Assembly: GCA_030247885.1 (NCBI GenBank)
Contig: JAPDRO010000013.1
Coordinates: 372,001-436,000, forward strand
Length of the DNA stretch: 64,000 nucleotides
Direction: 5' to 3'
Source of the DNA: Taxawa tesnikishii (nom. ined.)
Taxonomy: Eukaryota; Ascomycota; Dothideomycetes; Dothideales
The notes below the pieces were generated by a model, which saw nothing but the letters and a program-made list of their open reading frames with translations, did no database searches and was not told where the DNA came from. This document shows positions 44,099 to 54,367 of the stretch, one piece after another; position 1 is the stretch's first letter; each line of letters opens with the position of its first letter. The translations under genes and the position numbers were made by a program.

Positions 44099-45802
44099 AT
44101 GGAGTCCTACATCGAAAAGAAAGACACGGGCCGAGAACACATCGAGGATGCCGAACACTCTGAGCGGAGGCAGAGTATCAGCGATGACCTCACAGCCATG
44201 TCTGGCATTGAAGCCACCGCTGCATCGACCGCGGCCTGGTTGATCTCAGTCACCGTCTCCCTCGGAGGTTTTTGTTCGGCTACGACACGGGCTACATCTC
44301 CTCCGTCCTGGTGACGCTCGGAACATCTCTGGGTCACGAACTCGACTCCGGCGAGCAGGAACTAGTCACCTCCCTTACCAGTGGCGGAGCGCTTGTCGGC
44401 GCAGTTGCAGCGGGACTCACTGCTGACCGCTTTGGTCGCAAGATGCCAATTTGGGCCGCATGTGTCGTGTTCGTAATTGGAACGCTTCTACAAGCCGCCG
44501 CATACTCTGTTGAACAGTTTGCCGTAGGCCGCTTCGTCGTCGGCCTTGGCGTTGGTTCTGCAGCAATGATTGTTCCGCTTTATAGTAAGTCAAGCCATAC
44601 GCGCTGAAGGCCAGCGGCCAGGTGCTAAGAATCATTCCAGTCGGAGAGTTAGCGCCCGCCAAGTACAGAGGCCGTATGATTGCTTTCAACAACATGAGTG
44701 TCACGTTCGGACAGTTCATCGCTAGCGCTATAGGCGCGGGTCTTGCACACGTAAAAGGAGAAGGCTGGCGTGGCACTGTCGCTATCGGAGCAGCGCCAGC
44801 CCTTGCTCTTGCAGGCATGCTGGTCTTCTGTCCCGAGTCTCCTCGTCAGCTGGTTGCTCACGGCCGCTACGAGGAAGCCGACACCGTCCTGCTGCGACTC
44901 TACAAAACTTCTTCCGCCGAGCAGCGGCAGGAGAAGATCAAGTCGATTGAGATGTCCATCCAGGAAGCGACGGCAGCCATGGCAGACGAATCTCTCTGGG
45001 TCTCGTTCCGTCGGATCTTCAACACGCCAGCAACTGGAAGGGCTGTTCTGACTGCTTGCTTGATCATGGCCATCTCCCAACTAGGTGGCTTCAACACTCT
45101 GATGTACTACAGCGCGACGCTCTTCGCGCTCGTCGGCTTCAACAACGCTACAGCCGTCGCCATCACCGTCTCCGGAACCAACTTCGTTTTCTCGATCGTC
45201 AACCTTGTCTTGGTCGACAAGTTCGGCCGCCGCATCTTGCTCTGCATCACCGTTCTTGGAATGGCCATCTGCATGCTCATTGCGGCCGTTGCGTTCCACT
45301 GGATCCCGATCAACCACGACTTGGTACTCGAGAGCGACAACGTTGGCTGGGCGGGTATCGTAGTCCTCGTCACTATCATCTGTTACGTTGCTTGCTTCTC
45401 CTCTGGTGTTGCGACCATTGCATGGATCGGCACCGAACTCATTCCCACCGAAGTCCGCGCTCTCGGAACTATGCTGGTAAGTCCGTTCTTATTCGCCTAC
45501 TTCTATCATCGCTAACACAAGCACCAGAACACCGTGACCTGCTGGAGCACCAACATCATCATCGCTTCGACCTTCCTCTCCATGATGAAGGGTATGACCC
45601 CTCAGGCGCGTTTGGCTTCTACTGCGGCATTTGCTTCTTCGGCTGGTTGTTCATCGTCTTCTGCTATCCCGACGTGAAGGGTATGCCGCTGGAGACCATC
45701 CGAGAAGTCTTCCGCCATGGTTTTGGTCTCAGATACTCAAGACAATGGCAGAGGGAAAACAAGTACACACCCAAGGTCACACAGCAGGTCTTTGGCCACT
45801 AG
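44099..45802 (+). CDS. MFS sugar / myo-inositol-type transporter
   Basis: Exons 44099-44584, 44641-45476 and 45528-45802 (donors GTAAGT). Two single-base slips (T5 at 44269-44273, CCCC at 45598-45601) are needed; the protein is then about 532 aa. Motifs: GGFLFGYDTGYISSVL in TM1, ADRFGRKMPI, GRFVVGLGVGSAAMIVPLY, GELAPAKYRGRM, PESPRQLVAHGRYEEAD, GGFNTLMYYSATLF in TM7, DKFGRRILL, TELIPTEVRALG and the C-terminal YPDVKGMPLETIREVF. The family is sugar porter, close in pattern to inositol transporters (TM1 GYDTG and the E-V-R-A-L-G block), but the substrate cannot be assigned. It imports sugar or polyol with protons. It is divergently placed to a Zn2Cys6 regulator, a common arrangement for inducible transporters. 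Confidence 0.92.
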
Positions 45803-46353
45803 AAGGCTCGCAATGTGATGTTTGGCCGCCGGGAGCGGGATTGGATGAGCCTGGTTCAACTTGCCCGGAGCTCTTTCCTGTTTGGTCAGCTGTTACTGTT
45901 ATTTTGGCTCTGAGTACTGGATGGCCCGATCTACTTCTTGTTTCAGATGAATGTAGGGTCCGAATACATATATAAGGCTCAGCGCAAACTTGCCCAGCCA
46001 AGGATAGATGCCATCCAACCCACATTTCTATATCCTTTTCAATCGCAGAAAAGTAGCAACATGGCCCCCAGACCGTTGCGTGGTATATTTATTTGAGTTC
46101 AATGGCGCAGTTTGCCGGGAATAAAACAAGAAATTGAGCCGCGTAATCCCCACAATTCTTGCAATGCTTGATCCCCAGAGACGTCATGCGGATCACCGGC
46201 AAGTTTGACTTACGCGTCTGTACACACGGGCTCGATTGAGGATAGAGGAGGCGACGCCAGCAAAAATGTCATCCATCAATTTCTGTCTCTTCGGCGACTG
46301 TCACAGCAGTGTGTCTTCAGTCGTGAGCAAAGAGGCCAATTCCATCTGGGGCC
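45803..46353. promoter_or_regulatory. Intergenic region upstream of TOK1
   Basis: 551 bases between the transporter stop and the TOK1 start, same strand. No gene, repeat or strong promoter motif recognised. Confidence 0.4.
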
Positions 46354-48352
46354 ATGAGTAGTAGCCACGAATCAGACCAGGATACCAAGGAGGAGGAGAG
46401 CCCGCAGGATTACCAACATGAAGATGAAGAAGAGGCAGAGGACGACCAGCTGGCGCCTGCGTATGCTGCATTAATTAGCGACGAAGGTATACAGTGCTGA
46501 CGATTTGTAGCCACTGGTGGTTCACCACCACTCTGTTTCCCTTATAGGTTCGTCGCCCAACAACTACAACATGACCAGGTTTTGACTTACAAGAAACACA
46601 GGAGCGACATTCGGGCCTTTAGCAAACACATTTAATGTTTGCGCCTTGGTTGGCCATCTTCGAGTCGTCGTTGACCCCAATTCAACCGCTGGGTCTTCAG
46701 AAACAGAAGGATTCCGTCCACCGGATCCGGCATGGTAGTTATCTTCCTCGTACAGGTCTCACCACCGACTAACGACATGCAGGACCTACGCGCTTCTAGG
46801 CATATCCCTCGCTCTCGCCATCATAGCAAACCTCTCTCTTCTATTGCATATCCTCGGCCGCCTCAGCTTCTCCATCGCACAACCTGTCACCATAGTCGGC
46901 TGGTACATCAGCTCGTTCCTCATTGTTGGCCTTGTAGCAGCCGCACCGGACCACCTCACCCTACCTAACAACGAGTCACGCACCTTTGCACAAGCATTTT
47001 ACTATGCCTGCTTCGCTGCAGCACTCAACTTCATCCTCGCAACACTCATGTCCACAACAGCATGGAGCGTGTACGGACGCCAGATCAGCCGAGAGTTCAA
47101 GCTTACAATGGCACAACGAACGCTGATGCTGCAAGTCATTACCTTCCTTGGCTACGTGCTATGCGCAGCTGCCGTCTACATGCGCATCGAAGGCTGGGAG
47201 TATCTGGATGCATTATACTGGGTAGACGTCACCCTTTTCACAATCGGATTTGGTGATTTCAAGCCGGTGACGCATCTAGGAAGGTCACTGCTGTTTCCCA
47301 TGGCATTAGGCGGTATCCTTTTCGTCGGTCTCATCGTCGCATCAATTCACCAAGTCGCCCTCGAAAGTGGATCGCACAAGGTCAGTCGCCGAAACGTCGA
47401 GAAAGCGAGGCATAGAATTGTCACGCGGCTCGAGCAGAACGGCGGTGTTGTTCGCACTTCGCTGTCCAAGAAGCATCACGTCGATGCAAACGCCTCGAAA
47501 CAGGTCCAGGGAGAACAAGAATTTAACCTCATGCGCCAAGTACAGCGCAATGCGCAGTGGGCTAATGTCCTCATCGCGCTCTCATTTTCCGCCGGACTGT
47601 GGCTCTTCCTCTGGCTGGTCGGCGGCGTAGTGTTCTGGCAAGCGGAAATGTCGACGCAGCAGTGGACATATTTCGAGGGCTTGTACTTCACCTTTGTTGC
47701 ATTTACGACCATCGGTTACGGCGACTACTACCCGCAGAACAACTCTGCCAAGCCCGCGTTCGTATTCTGGAGTATGTTGGCGCTGCCCACGCTTACGGTG
47801 TTAATCGGCGCGATTGGCGATACTATCAGTGAGGGCGTCAACACTGCGACTCTGTGGATCGGCGAGAAATTGCCGCCCGAGACGCCTGCATTAAGGAAGT
47901 TGAAGGGTGCAGCGAACAAGAAAAAGAAAGGCAAGGATGGTGCGTTCAAGGAAGCAAAGCCGCCGGGATTTATGGAAGATGGTGGACGGGAACAACAGTT
48001 GGGCAATTCTGCGGCCGGGCAAGCTGTACAGGGGATCAGCGGCAACGAGCACCCGGACGGTGATGAGGGCAAAAAGGATGTTGGGGAGAAATACAGAGGC
48101 TATCTGCTCATGAAGGAGTTGAAGAACGTCGTCAACCATCTCGACGCAAATCCGCCAAGGAAATACACGTACAAGGAATGGAGGTGGTTCTTGAAGCTGT
48201 TGGAGGAGGATGAGGAGGAGTGGAGCTGGTTGGCCCAGAGGAGTCCGCTGATGGACAGCGTGGACGAGCCACGATGGGTTATGCAACGGCTGATGGACAA
48301 GCTGGAAACTGTCTTGAAGGGGATTGGGGACGAGAAGACCGGAAAGAGTTGA
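46354..48352 (+). CDS. TOK1: TOK1-type outward-rectifying two-pore potassium channel
   Basis: Exons 46354-46486, 46602-46734 and 46783-48352 (donors GTATAC and GTAGTT, second intron with CTAAC branch), 611 aa, no frame repair. Acidic N-terminus (TKEEESPQDYQHEDEEEAED), then eight predicted membrane helices arranged as six plus two. Two pore loops carry the K+ filter: VTLFTIGFGDF (P1) and AFTTIGYGDY (P2), the unequal GFGD/GYGD pair typical of fungal TOK channels. A linker with basic residues separates the pore units, and a Lys/Glu-rich cytosolic tail (about 160 residues) ends the protein; yeast TOK1 tail controls closed states. The channel releases K+ on depolarisation. With the Hv1 channel gene this window holds two voltage-responsive cation channels. 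Confidence 0.95.
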
Positions 48353-48680
48353 TGTGTTTTCTCGTAGATCTGTTTATATGATACCCATGTAATTGCTCTA
48401 GTACCTCGTCTCTCCATATCTAGCAGACTGGCAGGACTTCGTTCTTCATAATAGTGGGGTCAGTGAGCCAGTGTACGAAGGTGGGAATGCAGTATCCGAT
48501 CTTGGGCGCCCTTAGCCAAACTCGGTAATCTCCAAGTCAGATCTGTTAATGAAAGTCTACAGTCTATACCCCTCTACTTCCCCGCCACCATCTTCTCCAC
48601 GCGCGACGAGTACCCCGCCATCTATAAACAAAGCCGAGTTTCCTTCCGTTCACATCGTCTTGTACCCCCACCCTCACACA
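48353..48680. promoter_or_regulatory. Intergenic / promoter region of O-methyltransferase
   Basis: 328 bases. A pyrimidine-rich leader with short CCCTC/CACCC tracts runs just before the ATG (about 48560-48680). No other feature. Confidence 0.4.
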
Positions 48681-49407
48681 ATGTCTTCCACAACTCCTTA
48701 CGTTGGCCAATCCTACGAGCAGGACCCGCGCTGGACCGCCGTCGACCGCTACACACTCTCTCACCTCTATCCCCCTCCTCCCCATACGCCTCCGCACTCG
48801 AGCATGCCGCCTCTCTCGCGTCCTCTCGCGGCCTCCCAGACATCGCCGTCTCCCCGCGCAAGGCGCATTCTTGGCTCTCCAGGCACGGTTACTGCGCGCA
48901 GAGCGCGTACTCGAGGTCGGCACTTTGGGCGGGTACAGCACCATCTGGCTCGCATCCACCGCTCCCTCGATCAAAGTGACGACGGTGGAGGTGAACTCCG
49001 CACATGCGGCTTGCGCACGCGAGGCCATCGATGCCGCGGGGCTGGGCGACAGGGTCGAGATCTTGGAAGGTGCAGGGGTGGACGTGCTGCCGGGACTCAG
49101 ACGGCAGGTCGAGGAGGGGAAGAGGAAGCCGTTCGATTTCGTGTTTATTGATGCGGATAAGGAGAACAACCTCAACTACTTGAACGAGAGTATACCCATG
49201 GCGAGGCAGGGCGCGTGTATAATCGTGGATAACGTGGTAAGGAAGGGAAGCCTTGCGGACGAAGAGACGGCGAAGACGGACAGTAGGGTGCAGGGTGCCA
49301 GGGCAGTGGTCGAGGGAGCAGGGAAGGATGATAGGGTCGAGGGCGTGGTTATGCAGATGGTGGGAGAAAAGAACTATGATGGATTTCTAATTCTTTCGGT
49401 AAAGTAG
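48681..49407 (+). CDS. Caffeoyl-CoA / catechol-type O-methyltransferase
   Basis: Intronless, ATG 48681 (MSSTTPYVGQSYEQDPRW). Two single-base slips close together (CCCC 48780-48783 and TT 48867-48868) must be repaired, giving about 242 aa. The SAM-binding fold is clear: RVLEVGTLGGYSTIWLA (motif I), TTVEVNSAHAACAREA, FDFVFIDADKENNLNYL with the metal-binding Asp residues, and GACIIVDNVVRKGSLADE. This is the Mg2+-dependent class I OMT family that methylates catechol-like hydroxyls. In fungi related enzymes act in pigment or phenolic metabolism. Its neighbours do not form a biosynthetic cluster, so the substrate is open. Confidence 0.9.
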
Positions 49408-50553
49408 ACGATGAACGAAGAAACGAAGTCATTTCTTTACGCGCAGGCTCCTAATCATTGCTTCCTATGCGTCCCAAATGCCATTCTCTACGGATCTCTT
49501 TTCTTCGTTCGTCGTTGTTGCTGTGATAGTGGTAATACATTTCGCTTCTGCACAGTAGCTTCCGAGCAGCGTCCTCATCTCGAATACTGAACGACGTATA
49601 GAACGTACTAGTGCGCTGTCCATTACAACGCTCTTTGATCTCCTCTCTCAGAGACTAGCCTGAGCTAGCCCGACTGACGGGCCTCGCCTCTTCGAAGAAG
49701 TGCTGTTGGTAATTCGTGCCACGGTATCACGGCATACCGGACCGGCTGAATCCGTCCGTTTCGAAGCGGCAGAGTCGGAAGAAGCACCTCTTACCGCAGC
49801 CTTATGATCAGATTCCTGCTCCAGCCTTCCTTTCTCTTCTTTCGGAGTCTTGAGCATGACGAGCTGTTATGGGTTCAATCGAACCACTTTAGCAAAGGCG
49901 GTGATGGTAGCGTTCTTAGATATCTTGTACATGTCATAGATTTCGTCGGACGCATGCGTGCAAACAGATACGGTGCCGTCCTCGCCGATTTCCGATACCA
50001 CTCAGTTAGTCGCATCAAGCCCATGTCGAGAGTGCCTAGGTGAAGGATGATTGATCCGCCTCATAATTGGGCGCCAACATAAGATAGTCAACATCTGTCT
50101 GACAGCAGACGCATGCAGACGTGGTAGTGTTCTCTCTGTCTTGTAATGGCAGCTCATGGGCTGGGATAACTCGAGATGGGAGTACTGGAATGAAGGGCGG
50201 TTGCTTGACCCAAACGCTCGAGGGCAAGCATCCTATGACGTTCATTCGTCCGAGTTGAAGGGATACAGACTTGGTGGTTTTGCCGTCGTTTTGCCATAGT
50301 TGTTGATAGGCAGAATCAAAGGACCGATGACAACGTCGTTGGAACGTGAAATCGCCGGGCACTCGTAGACGAGAGCGGTAGAGTAGAGCAAGACCAATGA
50401 AAGGAAGAACGCATGACAACTCCGTTGATGGACCTACACAGTTCTATAGCAAAACATGTCCTGGGTATAGTGCTGTTGAGACCATAAGCAAAACCCGCCC
50501 CTGATGCCCTGCTCGTCTGCCGATCAGTACGCAATTCCTGCAAAATATCTCGA
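49408..50553. other. Intergenic region, possible minus-strand gene fragment
   Basis: 1.1 kb between the O-methyltransferase stop (+) and the DUF7918 gene stop (-). See the separate low-confidence entry for minus-strand frames at 49648-50419. Nothing else recognised. Confidence 0.4.
49648..50419 (-). CDS. Possible hypothetical protein, model unresolved
   Basis: Three minus-strand open segments look protein-like but do not join cleanly: 50419-50036 (with SAYQQLWQNDGKTTKSVSLQ, VWVKQPPFIPVLPSRV), a middle part near 50000-49870 (SEIGEDGTVSVCTHASDEIY, MYKISKNATITAFAKVV) and 49857-49648 (MLKTPKEEKGRLEQESD, then Ser/Arg-rich). An intron with a CTAAC branch ends before the second segment (acceptor near 50000), but no canonical donor in phase is obvious, and a stop lies between the second and third segments. 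Homopolymer slips as elsewhere in the window could be the cause. No ATG is present at the start of the first segment. I assign no function. Confidence 0.3.
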
Positions 50554-51672
50554 TCAGTCCTCCGAAAGATCAATGACCTCCACCCCAAGGCCCGCATCGA
50601 ACATCGTCTTGAGTCTCTTGCGCACATGGACAGAGTGAATTTGTACAGCTTCCTCCCCGTCATCATCCTTATCCGAACTGTGTATCTGCGTAGCGCGCTC
50701 GCGCTTCATCTCCTGCTTGATTTTAACTTGCTGTGCGTTCGCCTAGTGTACTGTCAGCTGATGTTGAGAGTTGATACGTGGAAGATACCTGTTCAGCACG
50801 CCGGAGACGCTCCCGCAGTTCATCTTCCGTGAGCGATTCTATCGCTCGTGCCTCCAGTGGGGCTGGAGACGGAGTCCTAGGGATGATGAACTGCGCTTGT
50901 AGTGCTTTTCTCGATCGATACTTGAAAATGTACGTTGCAAAGGGCGTTCTGCCTCGGGGGTAATCGAGCCTGATAATGTTGTACGGGGCAATCTTCTCCG
51001 CTTTACTCAGACTGCTTTAGTCAGCATTGACTTCGATGCCAGTGATGATAAAGCTTACGTGGCTTGGTGAGAGATGGCGCGGCCCTTCAACTTCTTCTCC
51101 GCTATCTCACCTGAATCCACCACAGACTTATAGTTGGAAGTGCTGTTCTGTTTGGTGGCTGGTTCGACGCTGAGGTGGCGAGCACGGATCCAACGAACTT
51201 CAATCTCGCCAAGATGCTTTAATTGCTTTACCGTTTGAGATCCGGTGTTCAGATCTTCGACTATATAGGGGATGTCAGCACTGGATGTGATCTGCAATTG
51301 AGCTTGTAACGTACCGGTTGTGAGTTCTGCGAAGGTGAATAGCCTGACATTGTGACCAGCATCGTCGACTACTCTGACGCCTTTCCAAGACATTGTCGGA
51401 GTACGATGGCGATCATGAGCCTCGACAACTGTACTCTGAGCGTAGTTACCATCAAGATGGATTTCCACCTCCACGCATTGGCAAAGGGCAAACACGCTAC
51501 CATCTCGAAACGTCCATTCCACCTCAAAGCTCTGTCCCGATTGCGCTTCGATGTAGCAGGAAGTATGGGTTTTGTTTCTATCGTCGGCATCCGGATCTGG
51601 GTACTCAGACAGAGGTCCAGACGCTGTACGAACAACTGTAGTAAGGCCGGGCAAGCTTGGTAGGACCGCCAT
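50554..51672 (-). CDS. DUF7918-type fungal protein
   Basis: Exons 51672-51315, 51260-51059, 51011-50789 and 50742-50554 (donors GTACGT, GTAAGC, GTATCT), 323 aa without repair. ATG 51672 (MAVLPSLPGLTTVVRTASG). The N-terminal 200 residues fit the domain I know as DUF7918 from many ascomycete and basidiomycete proteins: a beta-rich start with PLSEYPDPD, CYIEAQSGQSFEVEW, then HLDGNYAQSTVV, and the later FKYRSRKALQAQFIIPRTPSP. A helical C-terminus (ELRERLRRAEQANAQQVKIK) and acidic DKDDDGEE follow. The domain has no known biochemical role; families are expanded in some fungi. No signal peptide or membrane helix. Confidence 0.8.
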
Positions 51673-52333
51673 GATATGACGTGACCGCGAGTGAGCCGAC
51701 GCGTGGAAGGCCTTGCAACAAAGGGGGCAGCGACGCGTCCTGCCGCACAGGTATTCCCAAGTGAAAGCTGGGAAAGGAAGACAGTGGTCTTTGGAACGTC
51801 GGAGAGAACAGAGGAAGAGGTGCTGGTCAAAGAAGGAAGTCGCAGACAGGCGCCAAGACGCTGGTCGGCACGTGGTAGGGCCAGGCGTGTGAGCATGTGA
51901 TGAGAAGGGTAGGATATTGCTTCGCTTCAGCATCAGCAACACACTACTTGACTGAGGACGGGAATGGGTTTACTTGCAGCAACTGGCAAAGGCCTGACTC
52001 AGAATGTGTGGTATTTCTGTTGCTCGTATCAATCTCAAGCAAAACGTTGTGTTGGTCTCATAGCTAAGTTGTCAGCAGCCGCTTGTCCTAAAACTCCCGA
52101 CAATGCGGATGCAGCACCTTCTTTACACCCACAGATGCGTTTAAAAAGACAAAGACAAAAGAAAGAACGAGGGAATGCCGCGGAACATGATCCAGCGTGA
52201 CAAAACAATCCTCCCAAGGGGTATCTAATCTCAGTTTCGTGAATGCAGTAGTCGGCCGTTAGACGACCCTCAGCCCCGGCGTCATATGTATACTTCCTGC
52301 TCCTTCCTCCATTTCATTGTCGGCATCATGGTA
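51673..52333. other. Intergenic / promoter region of the DUF7918 gene
   Basis: 661 bases between two minus-strand genes (start of DUF7918 gene, end of Cut8/STS1). The open frame continues upstream of the DUF7918 ATG for 90 codons without a stop, but the residues there are Cys/Ser-rich and not family-like, so I keep the inner ATG. No repeat seen. Confidence 0.45.
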
Positions 52334-53176
52334 TTACCATGGCCCAATACCCACAGATAGATCCTGACCATACGTTCCAGACAGAATCTGCTGCCTGATA
52401 CGTGCCCTGTCGTTGCTTCCGGTAGGGAGAGCGGGCGCTGCAGGTCCTGCGGTAGAGAATCCCATGGCGGTGCGCAACGCCTCAACTGCCTCCTCCATTC
52501 TTCCGCCCGATTCCTGGTTGTGTTTTACCAGCTTCTGGTCCCATCCTCCGAACTGCAAGTGAAATCCGCCCCCTCTCTTCGCGCCCTCCTGAACCACCAA
52601 AGCCCATGCTTTCCCAATCTCCTCGTATGCCTCGTGCTTCGGCCTGTTGTGCTGGAAGGTATCCCACTCCGGCAAGCGATGGATGATGTTGGTGACGGCA
52701 TCCAGGTAATTGAGAGAGTTTGTGAGGTGTGGCTCATTTGGTGGAAGGTAGTGTGGCGTGAAGTCCTTGAGCGCCTCTATGAGCTGCAACATCGGCTCCC
52801 GCACTCTGTTGTACGTGTAGTCCGACGTCGGTCGGTTGCCGTAAGGAAAGGCTTCCTTGAGCGTGTTCTCGTACTTCTCCAAGACCGCCATGGTTGCTTC
52901 GATGCTGGGTCTTGGAGCTTGCTTGACCACCTCATGGGCGATGGCAGGGTTGTGATCACAGATCTTGTGCAAAAGCGACCTCATCTCGTCTGGGTTCAAG
53001 GTTTCCAGCAACCGTGGCAAGGCCAACGGTCGTCCAGCCGACACGTTTGTTCTGGTCCTCTTCACAGATCGGGGTGTGATTGCCTGCGGGTGGGGTCGCG
53101 TAGCTGGGGAAGGTGAGGTGGACATGCGCTCCTCACGGTCATACTCTTCATCAGCCTTTCGTTTGCGTCCAGACAT
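52334..53176 (-). CDS. STS1: Cut8/STS1, nuclear proteasome tethering factor
   Basis: Single exon, ATG 53176, 280 aa, intact. A basic N-terminal nuclear-localisation region (MSGRKRKADEEYDREER, then TPRSVKRTRTN) precedes the Cut8 domain: RPLALPRLLETLNPDEMRSL, HEVVKQAPRPSIEATMAVL, then a helical bundle (REPMLQLIEALKDFTPHYLP, TNIIHRLPEWDTFQ, GKAWALVVQEGAKRGGGFHL). Cut8/Sts1 anchors the 26S proteasome at the nuclear envelope, and its own short life makes it a sensor of proteasome activity. Homologues have the lysine-rich N-terminus required for turnover, also visible here. The gene has no introns, unlike most of its neighbours. Confidence 0.95.
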   Translation of the reverse strand: MSGRKRKADEEYDREERMSTSPSPATRPHPQAITPRSVKRTRTNVSAGRPLALPRLLETLNPDEMRSLLHKICDHNPAIAHEVVKQAPRPSIEATMAVLEKYENTLKEAFPYGNRPTSDYTYNRVREPMLQLIEALKDFTPHYLPPNEPHLTNSLNYLDAVTNIIHRLPEWDTFQHNRPKHEAYEEIGKAWALVVQEGAKRGGGFHLQFGGWDQKLVKHNQESGGRMEEAVEALRTAMGFSTAGPAAPALPTGSNDRARIRQQILSGTYGQDLSVGIGPW

Positions 53177-54145
53177 TCTTTCGGTGCTGAGAGTGTCTAA
53201 GATCAGGATGTTAGCTCTGTTCTAACGGAGGTGTTGTCAAGTGGGTCATACCTGAAGGAGAGGGGAGAATCTAGAGTTTGCGAGCAGGTGCGGAGCGAAC
53301 AACGGGTTCGTCGAAATCACCGTACTCATGTCGAACAACCCCTCAACTGGTAAGCGATATCTTGAAGTGCCGGCGGCTTTCGAGAAGTGAGGTGTTGGAT
53401 CAGCAAGCCTGTTCTGCAAAAGAAAGGAAGTGTTGCTGTATGCCCGATGATGCACGGATGTTACGCTTGGACGAACCTTCTAGCCAGGGTCCGCTTCCAG
53501 ACGTCACGTGCGTATCGTCGTCGGCAGCGCTTCCGAAGGATACATATCGTTGTCGGAAGCGACATTATAACGCTTTTCCTATACGACTCAAGACATCAGG
53601 TGGTGGAGTGCGCAATCGAAGGAAACGCGCAGTGGAAGAGATGCTTGGTGGAGACGCGAGTGAGCAGATCTTTAGCAGGTTGTTACTCCAACGAATGCCC
53701 TTTGGATAGGCAGTCGGTTAATGTAACATCGCCATCGCAGCGGCCATCATGTTCCTTAATGCATCTCGATTTAGACTCTTCAGCTTAGTCTGTTCTGAAA
53801 TCCAGTGAGCGGTAAAATAGCAAGGCATGCTGTGGTGTTTCTGTCATGACTCCAGATACACTGGGCGTAGACATGCTGGGAGGTGAGGTGAGCGTGAATA
53901 TAGCCTTGGCTCTTTCCAAGAACGACCGAAATGGTTTTCTCGCTGCCGATAGTATATGTCCCAATGGAGACAATGTACATGTCTATGCAACCATCAAACC
54001 AACGCCATACGCCAATGCTCAAACGCATGGAAAAAGAGAGAGAGAGAGAGAAAAACCGATATCCGCAAACAACGCCCTTCAATCCGATAATTTTTCCAAG
54101 TCCATTTCTCAAATCCCAACACAGGCATCTTCCGAGGTCAACTTC
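53177..54145. other. Intergenic region, promoter of STS1
   Basis: 970 bases between the STS1 start and the Cys-rich ORF end. Contains a GA microsatellite (about 54032-54050). Short open frames only. Confidence 0.45.
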
Positions 54146-54367
54146 TTACTCTTCCAGCTCGAACTCAAGCGTATGGTCTTCCGAACACTCGTTGCAGTAC
54201 TGATTGCTAAAACCAGCACATGTAACAATCATGTTCTTGCACATATCGTTCGACCAGGCATCAAAAGAGTAGCCGGACAAGAAGCGGTGCTCGCAAATCT
54301 CAACGCTGTCGTACCAGATGAAGTAGTCATGATTGCAGATGTACCAGCTGTATGTGTAGCCGCACAT
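54146..54367 (-). CDS. Small Cys-rich hypothetical protein
   Basis: ATG 54367 to TAA 54146, 73 aa, no intron. Sequence features: MCGYTYSWYICNHDYFIWY, seven cysteines in all, a C-x-H-like start (ICNHDYF, ICEHRF), aromatic-rich composition and an acidic C-terminus (EDHTLEFELEE). It has no signal peptide, so it is not a typical secreted effector. The CNHD and CEHR pairs, with later CxxC (YCNEC), could bind zinc, like many small fungal proteins that carry a Cys/His frame with a Trp/Tyr-rich start. Codon use is normal and the opposite strand has an overlapping long frame without motifs. The gene may have an upstream exon. Function unknown. Confidence 0.55.
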   Translation of the reverse strand: MCGYTYSWYICNHDYFIWYDSVEICEHRFLSGYSFDAWSNDMCKNMIVTCAGFSNQYCNECSEDHTLEFELEE

